Shown piece by piece: positions 20,123 to 28,154 of a stretch of DNA of 64,000 bases. The notes beneath the pieces are model-generated. The model saw only the letters and a program-made list of their open reading frames with translations. It did no database searches and was not told where the DNA came from. The first letter of the stretch is position 1, and every line of letters begins with the position of its first letter. The translations under genes and the position numbers were made by a program. Source of the stretch: Petrimonas sulfuriphila. Its GTDB lineage: Bacteria > Bacteroidota > Bacteroidia > Bacteroidales > Dysgonomonadaceae. The stretch is taken from NCBI GenBank assembly GCA_038561985.1, contig CP073276.1:1674001-1738000 (forward strand), given 5' to 3'.

Positions 20123-21019
20123 TTAAAGCTTAACCTCTCCATACATGCCGATCTTCAGGAAACCATCGTTCGGGACGGCAATTTTCAGCGCATACACTAA
20201 GTTAGCCCGTTCATTCTTGGTCTGAATGGTCTTGGGAGTAAACTCCGATTTATCGGATATCCAGTTGATCCGGCCCTTGTATGACTTCATTCCGCCGTGC
20301 CCGTCGTCAACCCGTACCGTCACCTCACCGTTCAGTTTGATTTGTGCCAGCTGATCATTTGTCACGTAGGCCCTCAGGAATAGGATTCCGGTATCGGCAA
20401 TTTTGAATAGGGGAGTACCTATGGTAGCCAGCTCACCTGCCTCTGCATATCTGTTGAGTACGGTCCCCGAAATAGGGCTGACGATACGGGTCTTGTCCAG
20501 TTGATCTTCCAGTTGTGCGACCTGAATATCGAGCGTGGAGCTTTGTGCGGAAATATTATCACTGCTTTTTTGTAATGTGGATGTCAGCGCCGATAGCTGC
20601 CTCCTCACAACCTCCAATTGGGAGTCAATGTCGTCCAGCTGTTTCTGATTGGCGGCATTGGCGGTAACCAATCTCCCTAACCGTGCTTTTTCCCGCTCCA
20701 ATGATTTGATTTGCTCCTGTAAAGCTGCCGTCTGCGCTTTTATATCGGGCTGCTGGGCACGGACACCTTTCGCGTTGGAGAGCAAGGACATTTTTTGCAG
20801 ATAGAGCTGGGTGCTGTCGATGAGTCCCACTTCTTGCCCTTGTTCCAGCTGATCTCCCTCATTCAGCCCCAGCTCTAAAATGCGTCCATTCGCCTGTGAT
20901 GAGACGATAATTTCCGTTGCTTCAAACGATCCGGTAGCGTCATAGTCGCCTTTGCCGTTGCTGCATGAAAAGAGCAGGAACAAGGCGGATAATGTTGTTA
21001 GTAATCTAAATAGTTTCAT
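20123..21019 (-). CDS. HlyD-family periplasmic adaptor (YbhG-like)
   Basis: A 298-residue membrane-fusion lipoprotein (lipobox ALFLLFSC, Cys about 19). Lipoyl halves are at about 30-75 (ATEIIVSSQANGRILELGLNEGDQL) and 180-205 (TRIVSPISGTVLNRYAEAGELA). Between them is a long alpha-helical hairpin (80-175), and a beta-barrel domain follows. It would bridge the permeases in the inner membrane and the TolC channel. It is separated from tolC by 226 bp holding a large inverted repeat, the only long gap in the operon. Confidence 0.92.
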   Translation of the reverse strand: MKLFRLLTTLSALFLLFSCSNGKGDYDATGSFEATEIIVSSQANGRILELGLNEGDQLEQGQEVGLIDSTQLYLQKMSLLSNAKGVRAQQPDIKAQTAALQEQIKSLEREKARLGRLVTANAANQKQLDDIDSQLEVVRRQLSALTSTLQKSSDNISAQSSTLDIQVAQLEDQLDKTRIVSPISGTVLNRYAEAGELATIGTPLFKIADTGILFLRAYVTNDQLAQIKLNGEVTVRVDDGHGGMKSYKGRINWISDKSEFTPKTIQTKNERANLVYALKIAVPNDGFLKIGMYGEVKL

Positions 21020-21060
21020 CGTTTAATGTTGTTTTATTGAATTTTAGTAGATATCCTCAG

Positions 21061-21233
21061 ATAGCTTATGCGACTAAAACAGAGACCTTTTAGCTATTTT
21101 ACGGGGTACCCATAGCTCGCGATAAACGTAAAAAAGAGTAGTTGTTTGAGCGAAGCGAGTTTCTACTCTTTTAGTTGACATGAGCGAGAATGGGTCTCAA
21201 AATATCGTCAGACGATGATTTAGTCACATATAG
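21061..21233. repeat. Large imperfect inverted repeat between the tolC-type and hlyD-type genes
   Basis: Most of this gap folds back on itself. The innermost arms are perfect: AAAAGAGTAG (21132-21141) and CTACTCTTTT (21163-21172). Further out ACCCATagCTCGC pairs with GCGAGaATGGGT, then GAGACC with GGTCTC, and at the ends GACTAAA (21072-21078) with TTTAGTC (21219-21225). A small perfect hairpin, ATCGTC-A-GACGAT, is at 21204-21216. No protein is encoded. It could be a MITE-like insertion with terminal inverted repeats, or a transcript structure that sets expression of the genes behind it. Confidence 0.6.
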
Positions 21234-21245
21234 ACAGCCTCCATT

Positions 21246-22526
21246 TTATTGATTTATTGTATGTTTCAGTGAATAGATCGACATGAGGTATTGAACTTCA
21301 TGCAATGTTTTCGCCTGCTTGACCGCCTCTTCCGAATTGACCTCCTTCATCAGGTCGGATACCGTCATGGTGCCGTTTTCCACTTTCACCTCGGCAGCTT
21401 CACGGATCAGCGTTTGATGGCGTATGATCTCGTCATCGTCCAGCATGGTCTTTTTATATTTTTCAATCTCCAACTGCTGCTGCGGTATCTGTACTTTCAG
21501 ATTATACAGGAAAGTCTCCTTTTGCGTGTTTACCGACTGTTTTTGCAGATCGATCTTCTTCTTGTCGTTACCGTATGTATATAGATTGCCAATGTTCCAT
21601 GAGAGGCGGATCCCTCCCAAAAAGTAGGGGGAAAATTTGGTGTCGAACATGTTGAGTCCCGGTTTTCCGTAACCTCCCTGTGCAAAGGCGGACAACTTTG
21701 GCATGTTTTTGGCTTTCAGGAGCGATTTTTGCGATTCAGCGGCCTCCTCCTGTGCGGTGAACATCTTTAACTCGGGACGATTGATGATGGGAGATATCAA
21801 TTCTACTTCGGGATTTGGTTTTACAAATGTCGTATTCTTTTCGAGCAGTTCTCCGGTGAGCACGGATAACATCCGTATATAAGCATCTAACGTAGATTCC
21901 AACTGAATCCGCTGTTGTCCTGCTTTCAGCTGTTCTACCTTTACTGTGCTCAAGTCAACGTCGTTAGCTACGCCGTTTTGCACATAGGTTTGCACGTTAT
22001 CGTAGTTGCGCTGCAGTTCATTTTCCAGGATCTCATGTTGCTGCAGGTTTCCCTTCATCAGCAGAATGCCGAAATAGAGATTATTTACCCGCTCTCTCAG
22101 GGCGTAAACCTCTGTGTCCAACTGCTTCTTTTCTACTTCCGCACCGGCTTTCAGACTTTTTTTCTGTGCTGAGATATTGCCTCCGTCCCATATAAGCTGG
22201 TTCAGTTCTGCCACCACGCGGTACTGGTCCTGGTCGGGCACTGGAAAATAGAGGGGCGGTATCCCTTCCGGCATCTCCATATCTATCCAAGTCACATCGG
22301 ACTGCCAGGTAGCCTGGGCACTCACTGTGCCCTGCGGCAGAAACCCCCGGTTAGCATTCGCGATGCTGAAATCCTTTGTTTTCTCAATGATGTCGTATCG
22401 CGCTATGGCCGGGTAATTTGCTTCCGCCATCTTTTGAATCTCACTCAGTGTGATAACCTGTGACGATACAAGCGAACTGTTCAGCCAGATCAATGCTGCA
22501 AAAAAGAGGAATATTTTTAATCTCAT
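21246..22526 (-). CDS. TolC family outer-membrane efflux protein
   Basis: A 426-residue protein with a signal peptide (FFAALIWLNSSLVSSQ). Two repeated outer-membrane efflux domains contain long amphipathic helices, e.g. KKSLKAGAEVEKKQLDTEVYALRERVNNLYFGI near 120-155 and KEVNSEEAVKQAKTLHEVQYLMSIYSL at the end. It would form the trimeric outer-membrane channel of the ABC exporter encoded behind it. It follows the TetR gene by 37 bp. Confidence 0.92.
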   Translation of the reverse strand: MRLKIFLFFAALIWLNSSLVSSQVITLSEIQKMAEANYPAIARYDIIEKTKDFSIANANRGFLPQGTVSAQATWQSDVTWIDMEMPEGIPPLYFPVPDQDQYRVVAELNQLIWDGGNISAQKKSLKAGAEVEKKQLDTEVYALRERVNNLYFGILLMKGNLQQHEILENELQRNYDNVQTYVQNGVANDVDLSTVKVEQLKAGQQRIQLESTLDAYIRMLSVLTGELLEKNTTFVKPNPEVELISPIINRPELKMFTAQEEAAESQKSLLKAKNMPKLSAFAQGGYGKPGLNMFDTKFSPYFLGGIRLSWNIGNLYTYGNDKKKIDLQKQSVNTQKETFLYNLKVQIPQQQLEIEKYKKTMLDDDEIIRHQTLIREAAEVKVENGTMTVSDLMKEVNSEEAVKQAKTLHEVQYLMSIYSLKHTINQ

Positions 22527-22563
22527 GTTCTTATTTGTTTATTTGTTTATTGTTGTAATCCGT

Positions 22564-23163
22564 TTAATCTGTACGCTCCTTCAGAAGCAGCAACAGTGAG
22601 CCTGCCAAAGATTCGATGCTCTGTGCCACGTCCGATTCAAAATTGCTTATCTTCCACCTGAACAGTTGATGCCTGAAGGCAGGAATGATAATCTCCACGA
22701 TCTGCTCCGACGTCAGCGAACGGGTTATAAGGCCTTTTTTCTGGCCTTCGCCTATAATGGTTCGTACATGTTTCGTTAAATTATTCATCAGCTGAAGAAT
22801 TCTCTCTCCAATCCGGGCACTCTCATTCATCAGCCCTTCAGAAAAGACAGCAACTACATAGAATGGGTTCTCCATAAAATAAGTGGTCAGTTTTCTGAAA
22901 AGTGCCGTAAAATCTTTTTCAAAATCTCCCGATGCGGAAGATTCTTTAAAAATCTTGTTCACAGTTTCATTCAAGTATTTCAACAAAGTGATGATGATTT
23001 CTTCCTTACTTGAAAAATGCCTGTAAATAGCACTTTCGGAGAAATTCATCTCCAAAGCCAGGTTCTTGATCGTCAGGCCGTTTAAACCCGAAGTTGTGAG
23101 GAGTTTCCCAGTTGCCTCGATAATTTCCAGTTGCCTCGGTTTAATGTTCATTGTTACTATCAT
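22564..23163 (-). CDS. TetR/AcrR family regulator (CecR-like position)
   Basis: A 199-residue repressor. The N-terminal HTH is at about 8-60 (IIEATGKLLTTSGLNGLTIKNLALEMNFSESAIYRHFSSKEEII). The C-terminal ligand domain is helical (FRKLTTYFMENPFYVVAVFSEGLMNES). Start: MIVTMNIKPRQ offers a second Met at residue 5 that could be the real start. It sits directly before tolC, as cecR does before ybhGFSR in E. coli. The likely target is the palindrome at 24255-24270. Confidence 0.9.
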   Translation of the reverse strand: MIVTMNIKPRQLEIIEATGKLLTTSGLNGLTIKNLALEMNFSESAIYRHFSSKEEIIITLLKYLNETVNKIFKESSASGDFEKDFTALFRKLTTYFMENPFYVVAVFSEGLMNESARIGERILQLMNNLTKHVRTIIGEGQKKGLITRSLTSEQIVEIIIPAFRHQLFRWKISNFESDVAQSIESLAGSLLLLLKERTD

Positions 23164-23223
23164 TGTTCATCCTTTTTTAGTAGTAAAGAATTGTTTTATT
23201 CCTGGTTGGCAGAGAATCAGCGT

Positions 23224-23868
23224 TCAGGGCTTCTCCTTTTTTGCAGCCTCGAGAAATTTTTCCATATGCTCAAAAGATTTTCTGGGAAATGCTTTCTTCA
23301 TCATTAGAAACGGCACTTTAAATCCCGGCGAAACCGTAGTTTTGATGGTTATTTCCAATTGATTCCCTTCTACCTCCTTAAATGAATAGATCTCTTTTGC
23401 ATAGGTCAAACGGGCCATGTCCGTCTTTTCAATCAATGTAGGGTCTGCCGTAAGAGTAAACGTGGCCGTTTTATTTTTCCTGTCTTCTTCAAATATCATT
23501 CGGTAGGAACCATCCACTGCCGGGGTAAGCAGCATTCCATCGTTGTAATAATAGATGGACCATTCATTTTCTGAGATTTTATTGATGAGTTTACTCGATT
23601 TTTCTCCGCGGAAATCTTTATGCTTTGCAATATTTTTCATTAATGCGATACAGTTGTCAATGCCGATACTTTCTGTTGTTGTAGTAATAGTTTTTACTAC
23701 AGGGACTTTATCGTCGTCTTCATTTATGCGCGACGAAAAATTGTATTTCGCCGTTATTTTGCCATTTTTACTGAGTGCGGTTTTCCACTCGTCGGTTTGG
23801 GCAGATAGCTGCGTACCGGATAAAAAGATGCTTAACAGAAATATACTTTGTCGAATTTTGATGTCCAT
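23224..23868 (-). CDS. Secreted START-like (SRPBCC) protein
   Basis: A 214-residue protein with a signal peptide ending near FLSGTQLSAQ. The body resembles START/SRPBCC-type ligand-binding domains: WKTALSKNGKITAKYNFSS at the start, ENEWSIYYYNDG in the middle, and a long C-terminal helix PRKSFEHMEKFLEAAKK. Such proteins bind lipids or hydrophobic ligands in a deep pocket. Position at the head of the efflux operon suggests delivery or sensing of a hydrophobic cargo in the periplasm; that role is inference. Confidence 0.7.
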   Translation of the reverse strand: MDIKIRQSIFLLSIFLSGTQLSAQTDEWKTALSKNGKITAKYNFSSRINEDDDKVPVVKTITTTTESIGIDNCIALMKNIAKHKDFRGEKSSKLINKISENEWSIYYYNDGMLLTPAVDGSYRMIFEEDRKNKTATFTLTADPTLIEKTDMARLTYAKEIYSFKEVEGNQLEITIKTTVSPGFKVPFLMMKKAFPRKSFEHMEKFLEAAKKEKP

Positions 23869-24369
23869 TGCATTTTATTTTACATACGTTCAAAGATACC
23901 CTCCGGCTATATTCAGTATTCAACGGTTTTCAGAAAACCGGAGGGGAGAAATACAGCGAATCGAATAGCCTGTCATTTTTTAGCGCCACGGCCGTTTTTA
24001 CGGCCACCCCAACAACCCTGTCGTGGCTCATGTCAAAAATTACCACGGTTTTTTTGTGCTCAATACGGGTGAGTCTCTCCCCGGAAATAAAGAATGCTTT
24101 CCTTTCAATCATATCCCGATTATTTTTCTCCATTTTCAACATTCAAACATAAACTGATGAACAAATAATTTATGCCGAGAAGAGTAAGTGAATAGACATC
24201 AACTAAAATTCCAAACATAAAATGACAATCGATTAATTAATCTCATAATAAGTAAGTGAGCAATCACTCACAAAGATACAATCGAAATTAAAAAATGCAA
24301 CAGGTTTTGAATTATTTAACGCAACTTTCCGGTTTATTAACACAATGTGCGGGCCTTTCAACTACGCGG
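23869..24369. other. Intergenic region upstream of the efflux operon
   Basis: This 501-bp stretch has two TATCTTTG boxes on the minus strand, at 23891-23898 (close to the START-like gene) and at 24271-24278. Between them is a minus-strand open frame of 70 codons (23930-24142) beginning MLKMEKNNRDMIERK. It resembles nothing I recognise and may be a small gene, decayed coding DNA or chance. If the outer promoter is the main one, the operon has a leader of about 400 nt. Confidence 0.4.
24254..24301 (-). promoter_or_regulatory. Efflux operon promoter with overlapping TetR-type operator
   Basis: On the minus strand GTTG is followed after 19 bp by TATCTTTG (24271-24278), a good Bacteroidetes primary-sigma promoter. 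Immediately downstream, covering the expected transcription start, is an inverted repeat GTGAG-CAATCA-CTCAC (24256-24271). A repressor bound there would block initiation, as expected for the TetR protein of this operon. Confidence 0.6.
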
Positions 24370-26589
24370 TCAGAAGTAATGTCCGAAACTAAGATAAGGG
24401 TGAAACCTCCTGGAGAGGCTGGAATACCCCAGTTCAACCCGCAATGGTCCGGCTACCGAAAGGTAGGAATAGCCTAAGTTTGCCCCCAGGTAAGATTTTC
24501 CTTCAAGCAGGTGATGCAGGTGATGGCTGTCTGCGGTGAAATTGATGTTGGCGTAGAGGTAATTTTTCGGGGTGAAATTATAATACAATGTCACATCCGT
24601 CAACAGCACCGTATTGTTTAAAAACTCCATGCCGGCAGAGCCCTGCACGGATATCTGCTGAGGCAGGTAATGTCCGTCGAACCTGCCTCCCGCTAAGTTG
24701 CGGTACATGTGCGGTACACTGTCGTTCATAACATACCTGGCGTTGATGCGGGGAGTGATGCAGATTTTTTCGGTTAACGGTAACGGTTTGTAGAAATTCA
24801 TTTTCAGGACGCTTAATGGGATTTCGTTTTTCAGTTGAACGAAATTGTCGGTATGCAGTGAGTACTGAAAAGAGAAATATTGCCCCGATGTGGGGAAGTC
24901 GATGCGGTTGAGGTTGTCGTACACTCCGTTTATCAGGTAGTTGATATACAGCTGATCGTTTGGCTCTGTATGGCGGGGGTCGAACTCGTTTCGCAACGCT
25001 TTATAAAAGTGAAAATGTTCCATTGCAGCCTTTAGCTGCAGCATGATGTTGCCAAAATAGAATTCGGAAAAGACCAGGTTCAGCGCGTTCCGTGTAACGC
25101 CCAGGTTGTACGATAAGCTACCCCTTTCGTAAATGCTCAGATCATTGCTGCTGATCTTGTAACTGATCCCCCCCTTGTAGAAAATCCCTTTGTTGATGGA
25201 GTAATCGACCATCAGGTAGGGATCGCGGCTTAGTCTGGCAGTGATATCAAACAGTGAATTGAGCGAAGTGTTCAGCCGAATGGTTGTATTGGCCAGTATA
25301 GCGGCCATGTCGTTGCTATCGAAATGTATGCCAAGGTTCAGGGTGTTTGACTCTTTCACTTCAACAGTGAAAACAAGATCAAACGGATGTTCACCCTCGA
25401 GCCGGTAGTATACCCTGGAGAACCATCCGCTACTGTATATGCGGGCCGTCATCTCATCCAGCTCTTCTTTTGTTACACTGTTCTTATCGATGTCAATCCA
25501 CCGGGCAATCTGACTTGTCTCCCGTGGTGAGACACCTTCGATCCGTATGGAATTAATGACCAGCGTGTCGAGTCCGATGTAGGAATTTTTCCCTGGTTTA
25601 ACCTTCGGGGCAACCTCCTGTATGCCCAACGATTGTTTCAAGGCAATTAGCTCGTCCCGCTTAGCGGCTGCTGCCTCCTTGCCCCGGGAGATAATGGTAT
25701 CGATGGCGGGACGTTGAAAATCCATCATTCCGAACGAGTGCACCTCGGGAGTGATCAGCAGGTCGGTGTCCGCTATGTTTCTCCTGCGTTTTTCCTGGCC
25801 GACAAAGTTCCAGAGCTGCTCCGTCACTTCGGTAATGCTTCCCCGGCTCTTTTCCATGGCCTCTTCGTCGGGAGGAAAGATAACTCCGATCACCCTGTCT
25901 GCCCCCATGCTGCGTACCAGATCCACCGGGAAATTATTGATCACCCCTCCGTCAATCAGCAACATGCTGTCTTTCTCAACCGGTGTGAACATGCCGGGTA
26001 TGGCCATACTTGCCCGTAGTGCTTCGGGCAGGCTTCCTTCCCTCAGGACGACTTCCCTGCCGCTGCGGACATCGGCCGCCACACATCCGAAAGGGATGGG
26101 AAGATCATCAAAATCAAGATCGTGCTGATATCCGGCAGTCAGCTTCAGAAAAAGGGTGTAGATATTCTGCCCGGCGTATACTCCCGGAGGTAGGGTCACC
26201 TTTCCTCTTTTCTCCCTGAATTTCAGCTGGTAGGGTAGGGAGATAATGTATCTTTTCTGGTGATCTCTTCGGGAGGCATGCTGGTGTTTCCGGTAAATAT
26301 CATCACGCATCAGGTAGCTCCAATCCTGAATCTTTATCAGTGAATCGATCAGATCGCTGGAATAGCCCGCTGCATAGAGCCCGCCAACAACGGCTCCCAT
26401 GCTCGTGCCTGCAATATAATCGATGGGGATTCCGGCCTCCTCCAGCACCTTGAGCACTCCCACGTGCGCAAATCCCTTAGCGCCCCCCCCGCTGAGCACC
26501 ACCCCCACTTTTTTTCGTTGCAGCTCCTGTCCCGGCAGGGTCAAAGTAATACCGCAGATTATCAGTAATATGGAAAGAGTTTTTTTCAT
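24370..26589 (-). CDS. Patatin-like phospholipase with C-terminal beta-barrel (PlpD-type)
   Basis: A 739-residue secreted protein with signal peptide (1-20). The patatin domain (about 28-220) shows the oxyanion loop SGGGAKGFAHVG, nucleophile Ser63 in GTSMG and Asp213 in IDGG, a complete Ser-Asp dyad. A POTRA-like segment follows (about 340-420; INSIRIEGVSPRETSQIARWI), then an outer-membrane barrel (about 430-739; last residue Phe). This is the type Vd autotransporter layout: lipase passenger, POTRA, 16-strand pore. The promoter TATCTTTG (26615-26622, minus) is 25 bp before the start. Confidence 0.93.
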   Translation of the reverse strand: MKKTLSILLIICGITLTLPGQELQRKKVGVVLSGGGAKGFAHVGVLKVLEEAGIPIDYIAGTSMGAVVGGLYAAGYSSDLIDSLIKIQDWSYLMRDDIYRKHQHASRRDHQKRYIISLPYQLKFREKRGKVTLPPGVYAGQNIYTLFLKLTAGYQHDLDFDDLPIPFGCVAADVRSGREVVLREGSLPEALRASMAIPGMFTPVEKDSMLLIDGGVINNFPVDLVRSMGADRVIGVIFPPDEEAMEKSRGSITEVTEQLWNFVGQEKRRRNIADTDLLITPEVHSFGMMDFQRPAIDTIISRGKEAAAAKRDELIALKQSLGIQEVAPKVKPGKNSYIGLDTLVINSIRIEGVSPRETSQIARWIDIDKNSVTKEELDEMTARIYSSGWFSRVYYRLEGEHPFDLVFTVEVKESNTLNLGIHFDSNDMAAILANTTIRLNTSLNSLFDITARLSRDPYLMVDYSINKGIFYKGGISYKISSNDLSIYERGSLSYNLGVTRNALNLVFSEFYFGNIMLQLKAAMEHFHFYKALRNEFDPRHTEPNDQLYINYLINGVYDNLNRIDFPTSGQYFSFQYSLHTDNFVQLKNEIPLSVLKMNFYKPLPLTEKICITPRINARYVMNDSVPHMYRNLAGGRFDGHYLPQQISVQGSAGMEFLNNTVLLTDVTLYYNFTPKNYLYANINFTADSHHLHHLLEGKSYLGANLGYSYLSVAGPLRVELGYSSLSRRFHPYLSFGHYF

Positions 26590-26687
26590 TTCTTACAAAG
26601 AATCGGCGCACCTGCAAAGATACTGATTTTCTGGAAGTACGGTTTTTTTTTCACTAAAAACTACAGGCCTGTAAAAATATAGGAAGG

Positions 26688-26725
26688 TTTTTATTCGCGA
26701 AGAATAAAAAATTCTTATACATTTG
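26688..26725 (+). promoter_or_regulatory. Promoter and inverted repeat before the NnrS-like gene
   Basis: TACATTTG (26718-26725) fits the -7 consensus. Upstream is a perfect 9-bp inverted repeat TTTTTATTC-gcgaa-GAATAAAAA (26688-26710) centred near -33, where an activator or repressor would touch the polymerase. The transcript would have a leader of about 80 nt. The same 221-bp gap carries the divergent patatin promoter. Confidence 0.5.
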
Positions 26726-26810
26726 TCGTATATAATCACAGCTGTCTGCCTCTGTTGGGATTTCTGTTCATTGAACCGGAGATCTCAATTGTATCCCGGA
26801 CAATAAATTA

Positions 26811-28148
26811 ATGTATAGTACAATGATCGACAATCAATTATACCGTTATTTCTTCATAAGCGCCTTAGTTACGATATTCACATTGGGTTGTATGTGGGGA
26901 GCCGTCAATCTGCTTCTGATCGGGCTTGGGGAAAGCTTCCACAGTATCGACTACTCCTGGGTACTGGCTCACGGCCATGCAATGATCTTTGGCTTCGTGG
27001 GGCTTTTTATTATGGGGTTTTCCTTTCAGGCAATGCCCCGGTTTGCGGGAGTGACGCTTCGGAACCCCCGTTTAGCCTTTTCGACGTTACCGCTCCTGAT
27101 TACGGGTATCCTGCTGCAGGCGTTGGCCCATGTAATGGCTCCCCAACCGCCGTACCTTCCGCTCGGCATTTTCGCCGGGTTGCTGCAACTTATCGCAGTG
27201 GCCATTTTTGTGTGGGTTATGGTTCGTACTCTTCGTGGCGCACCGACCAAAGGATATTACAACGGCTTTGTCTATGCGGCGCTTGGGTGGTTCCTCGTTG
27301 CTGCTGTCGCCAACCCGATTATATTCAGTTTGTTTGAAGCGGCAGCAACCCCGGAAGAATTTCTCTTCAACGTCTCCTCGTTCAATATACCCTATCGTGA
27401 CATTCAAACATTAGGGATCGCCGTAGTGATGATTCTGGGGGTGTCCCTGCATATTCTCCCGCATGCCTATGGATTTCGTACACCTTCAAGGCGCTGGAGA
27501 AGATTTTTATTGTGGGGCGTGAACGGGGCCGTTCTTTTTGGCATCATCTCGTTCACGGCCGGCATGACTACCGGTGTGCACTGGTGGCACGCCGCAAACG
27601 GTATCTCCTACATCATATTCCTGGTGGCAGCCATCGGTACACCCATCCAGTTCCGCTTGTTCAGGCCGCTGCCGGCAGGCAGTAGCGACCGAAGCCTGAA
27701 ATTTATCCGGGCAGCCTTTCTCTGGTTTATTGTAGCTACGCTGTTGCTGCTGTTTGGGCCCTATTACATGTTCGGCATCTATCTTCCCATGACGGGAGGA
27801 GAGAATCCATTCTCGCACGCTTACTTCGGTGCCTACCGCCATGCATTGACAGTCGGCTTTATCATGATGATGATTGTCGGTGTTTCCGCTAAGGTCGTGC
27901 CCGGTTTTTCAGGTATCGACATTCGGAAGACAAGCTCGCTTTGGCTGGTTTTCATCCTGCTCAATGTGGGCAACACCTGGCGTATTGTCTCGCAGATTAC
28001 GACTGATTTTTACCCCGAAGCTTTTCGGTTTATCGGCATCTCCGGTTTTATTGAGCTCACGGCGCTGGGCTTATGGGGGTACGAACTGATCCGGAATATC
28101 CGGGCAGGTATTCGTCTTAAACACTCACCACAGCAGCAGGACTGCTGA
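26811..28148 (+). CDS. NnrS-like multi-pass membrane protein
   Basis: A 445-residue inner-membrane protein with about twelve hydrophobic segments. Two segments recall NnrS: LAHGHAMIFGFVGLFIMGFSFQAMPRFAG (about 45-73) and HALTVGFIMMMIVGVSAKVVPGFSG (about 345-369). Further membrane His residues occur in VSLHILPHAYG and GVHWWHAANG. NnrS is a haem- and copper-containing protein linked to nitric oxide stress; the His-rich helices also recall subunit I of haem-copper oxidases. The ATG at 26823 is an alternative start. It converges with pdxA, with 6 bp between stops. Confidence 0.6.
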   Translation: MYSTMIDNQLYRYFFISALVTIFTLGCMWGAVNLLLIGLGESFHSIDYSWVLAHGHAMIFGFVGLFIMGFSFQAMPRFAGVTLRNPRLAFSTLPLLITGILLQALAHVMAPQPPYLPLGIFAGLLQLIAVAIFVWVMVRTLRGAPTKGYYNGFVYAALGWFLVAAVANPIIFSLFEAAATPEEFLFNVSSFNIPYRDIQTLGIAVVMILGVSLHILPHAYGFRTPSRRWRRFLLWGVNGAVLFGIISFTAGMTTGVHWWHAANGISYIIFLVAAIGTPIQFRLFRPLPAGSSDRSLKFIRAAFLWFIVATLLLLFGPYYMFGIYLPMTGGENPFSHAYFGAYRHALTVGFIMMMIVGVSAKVVPGFSGIDIRKTSSLWLVFILLNVGNTWRIVSQITTDFYPEAFRFIGISGFIELTALGLWGYELIRNIRAGIRLKHSPQQQDC

Positions 28149-28154
28149 CTCGCA

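Noticed and set aside
23930-24142. Minus-strand open frame of 70 codons in the efflux operon leader
   Set aside because: No recognisable family and an overlapping open frame on the other strand; not called as a gene, but noted within the intergenic feature since it lies after a good promoter.
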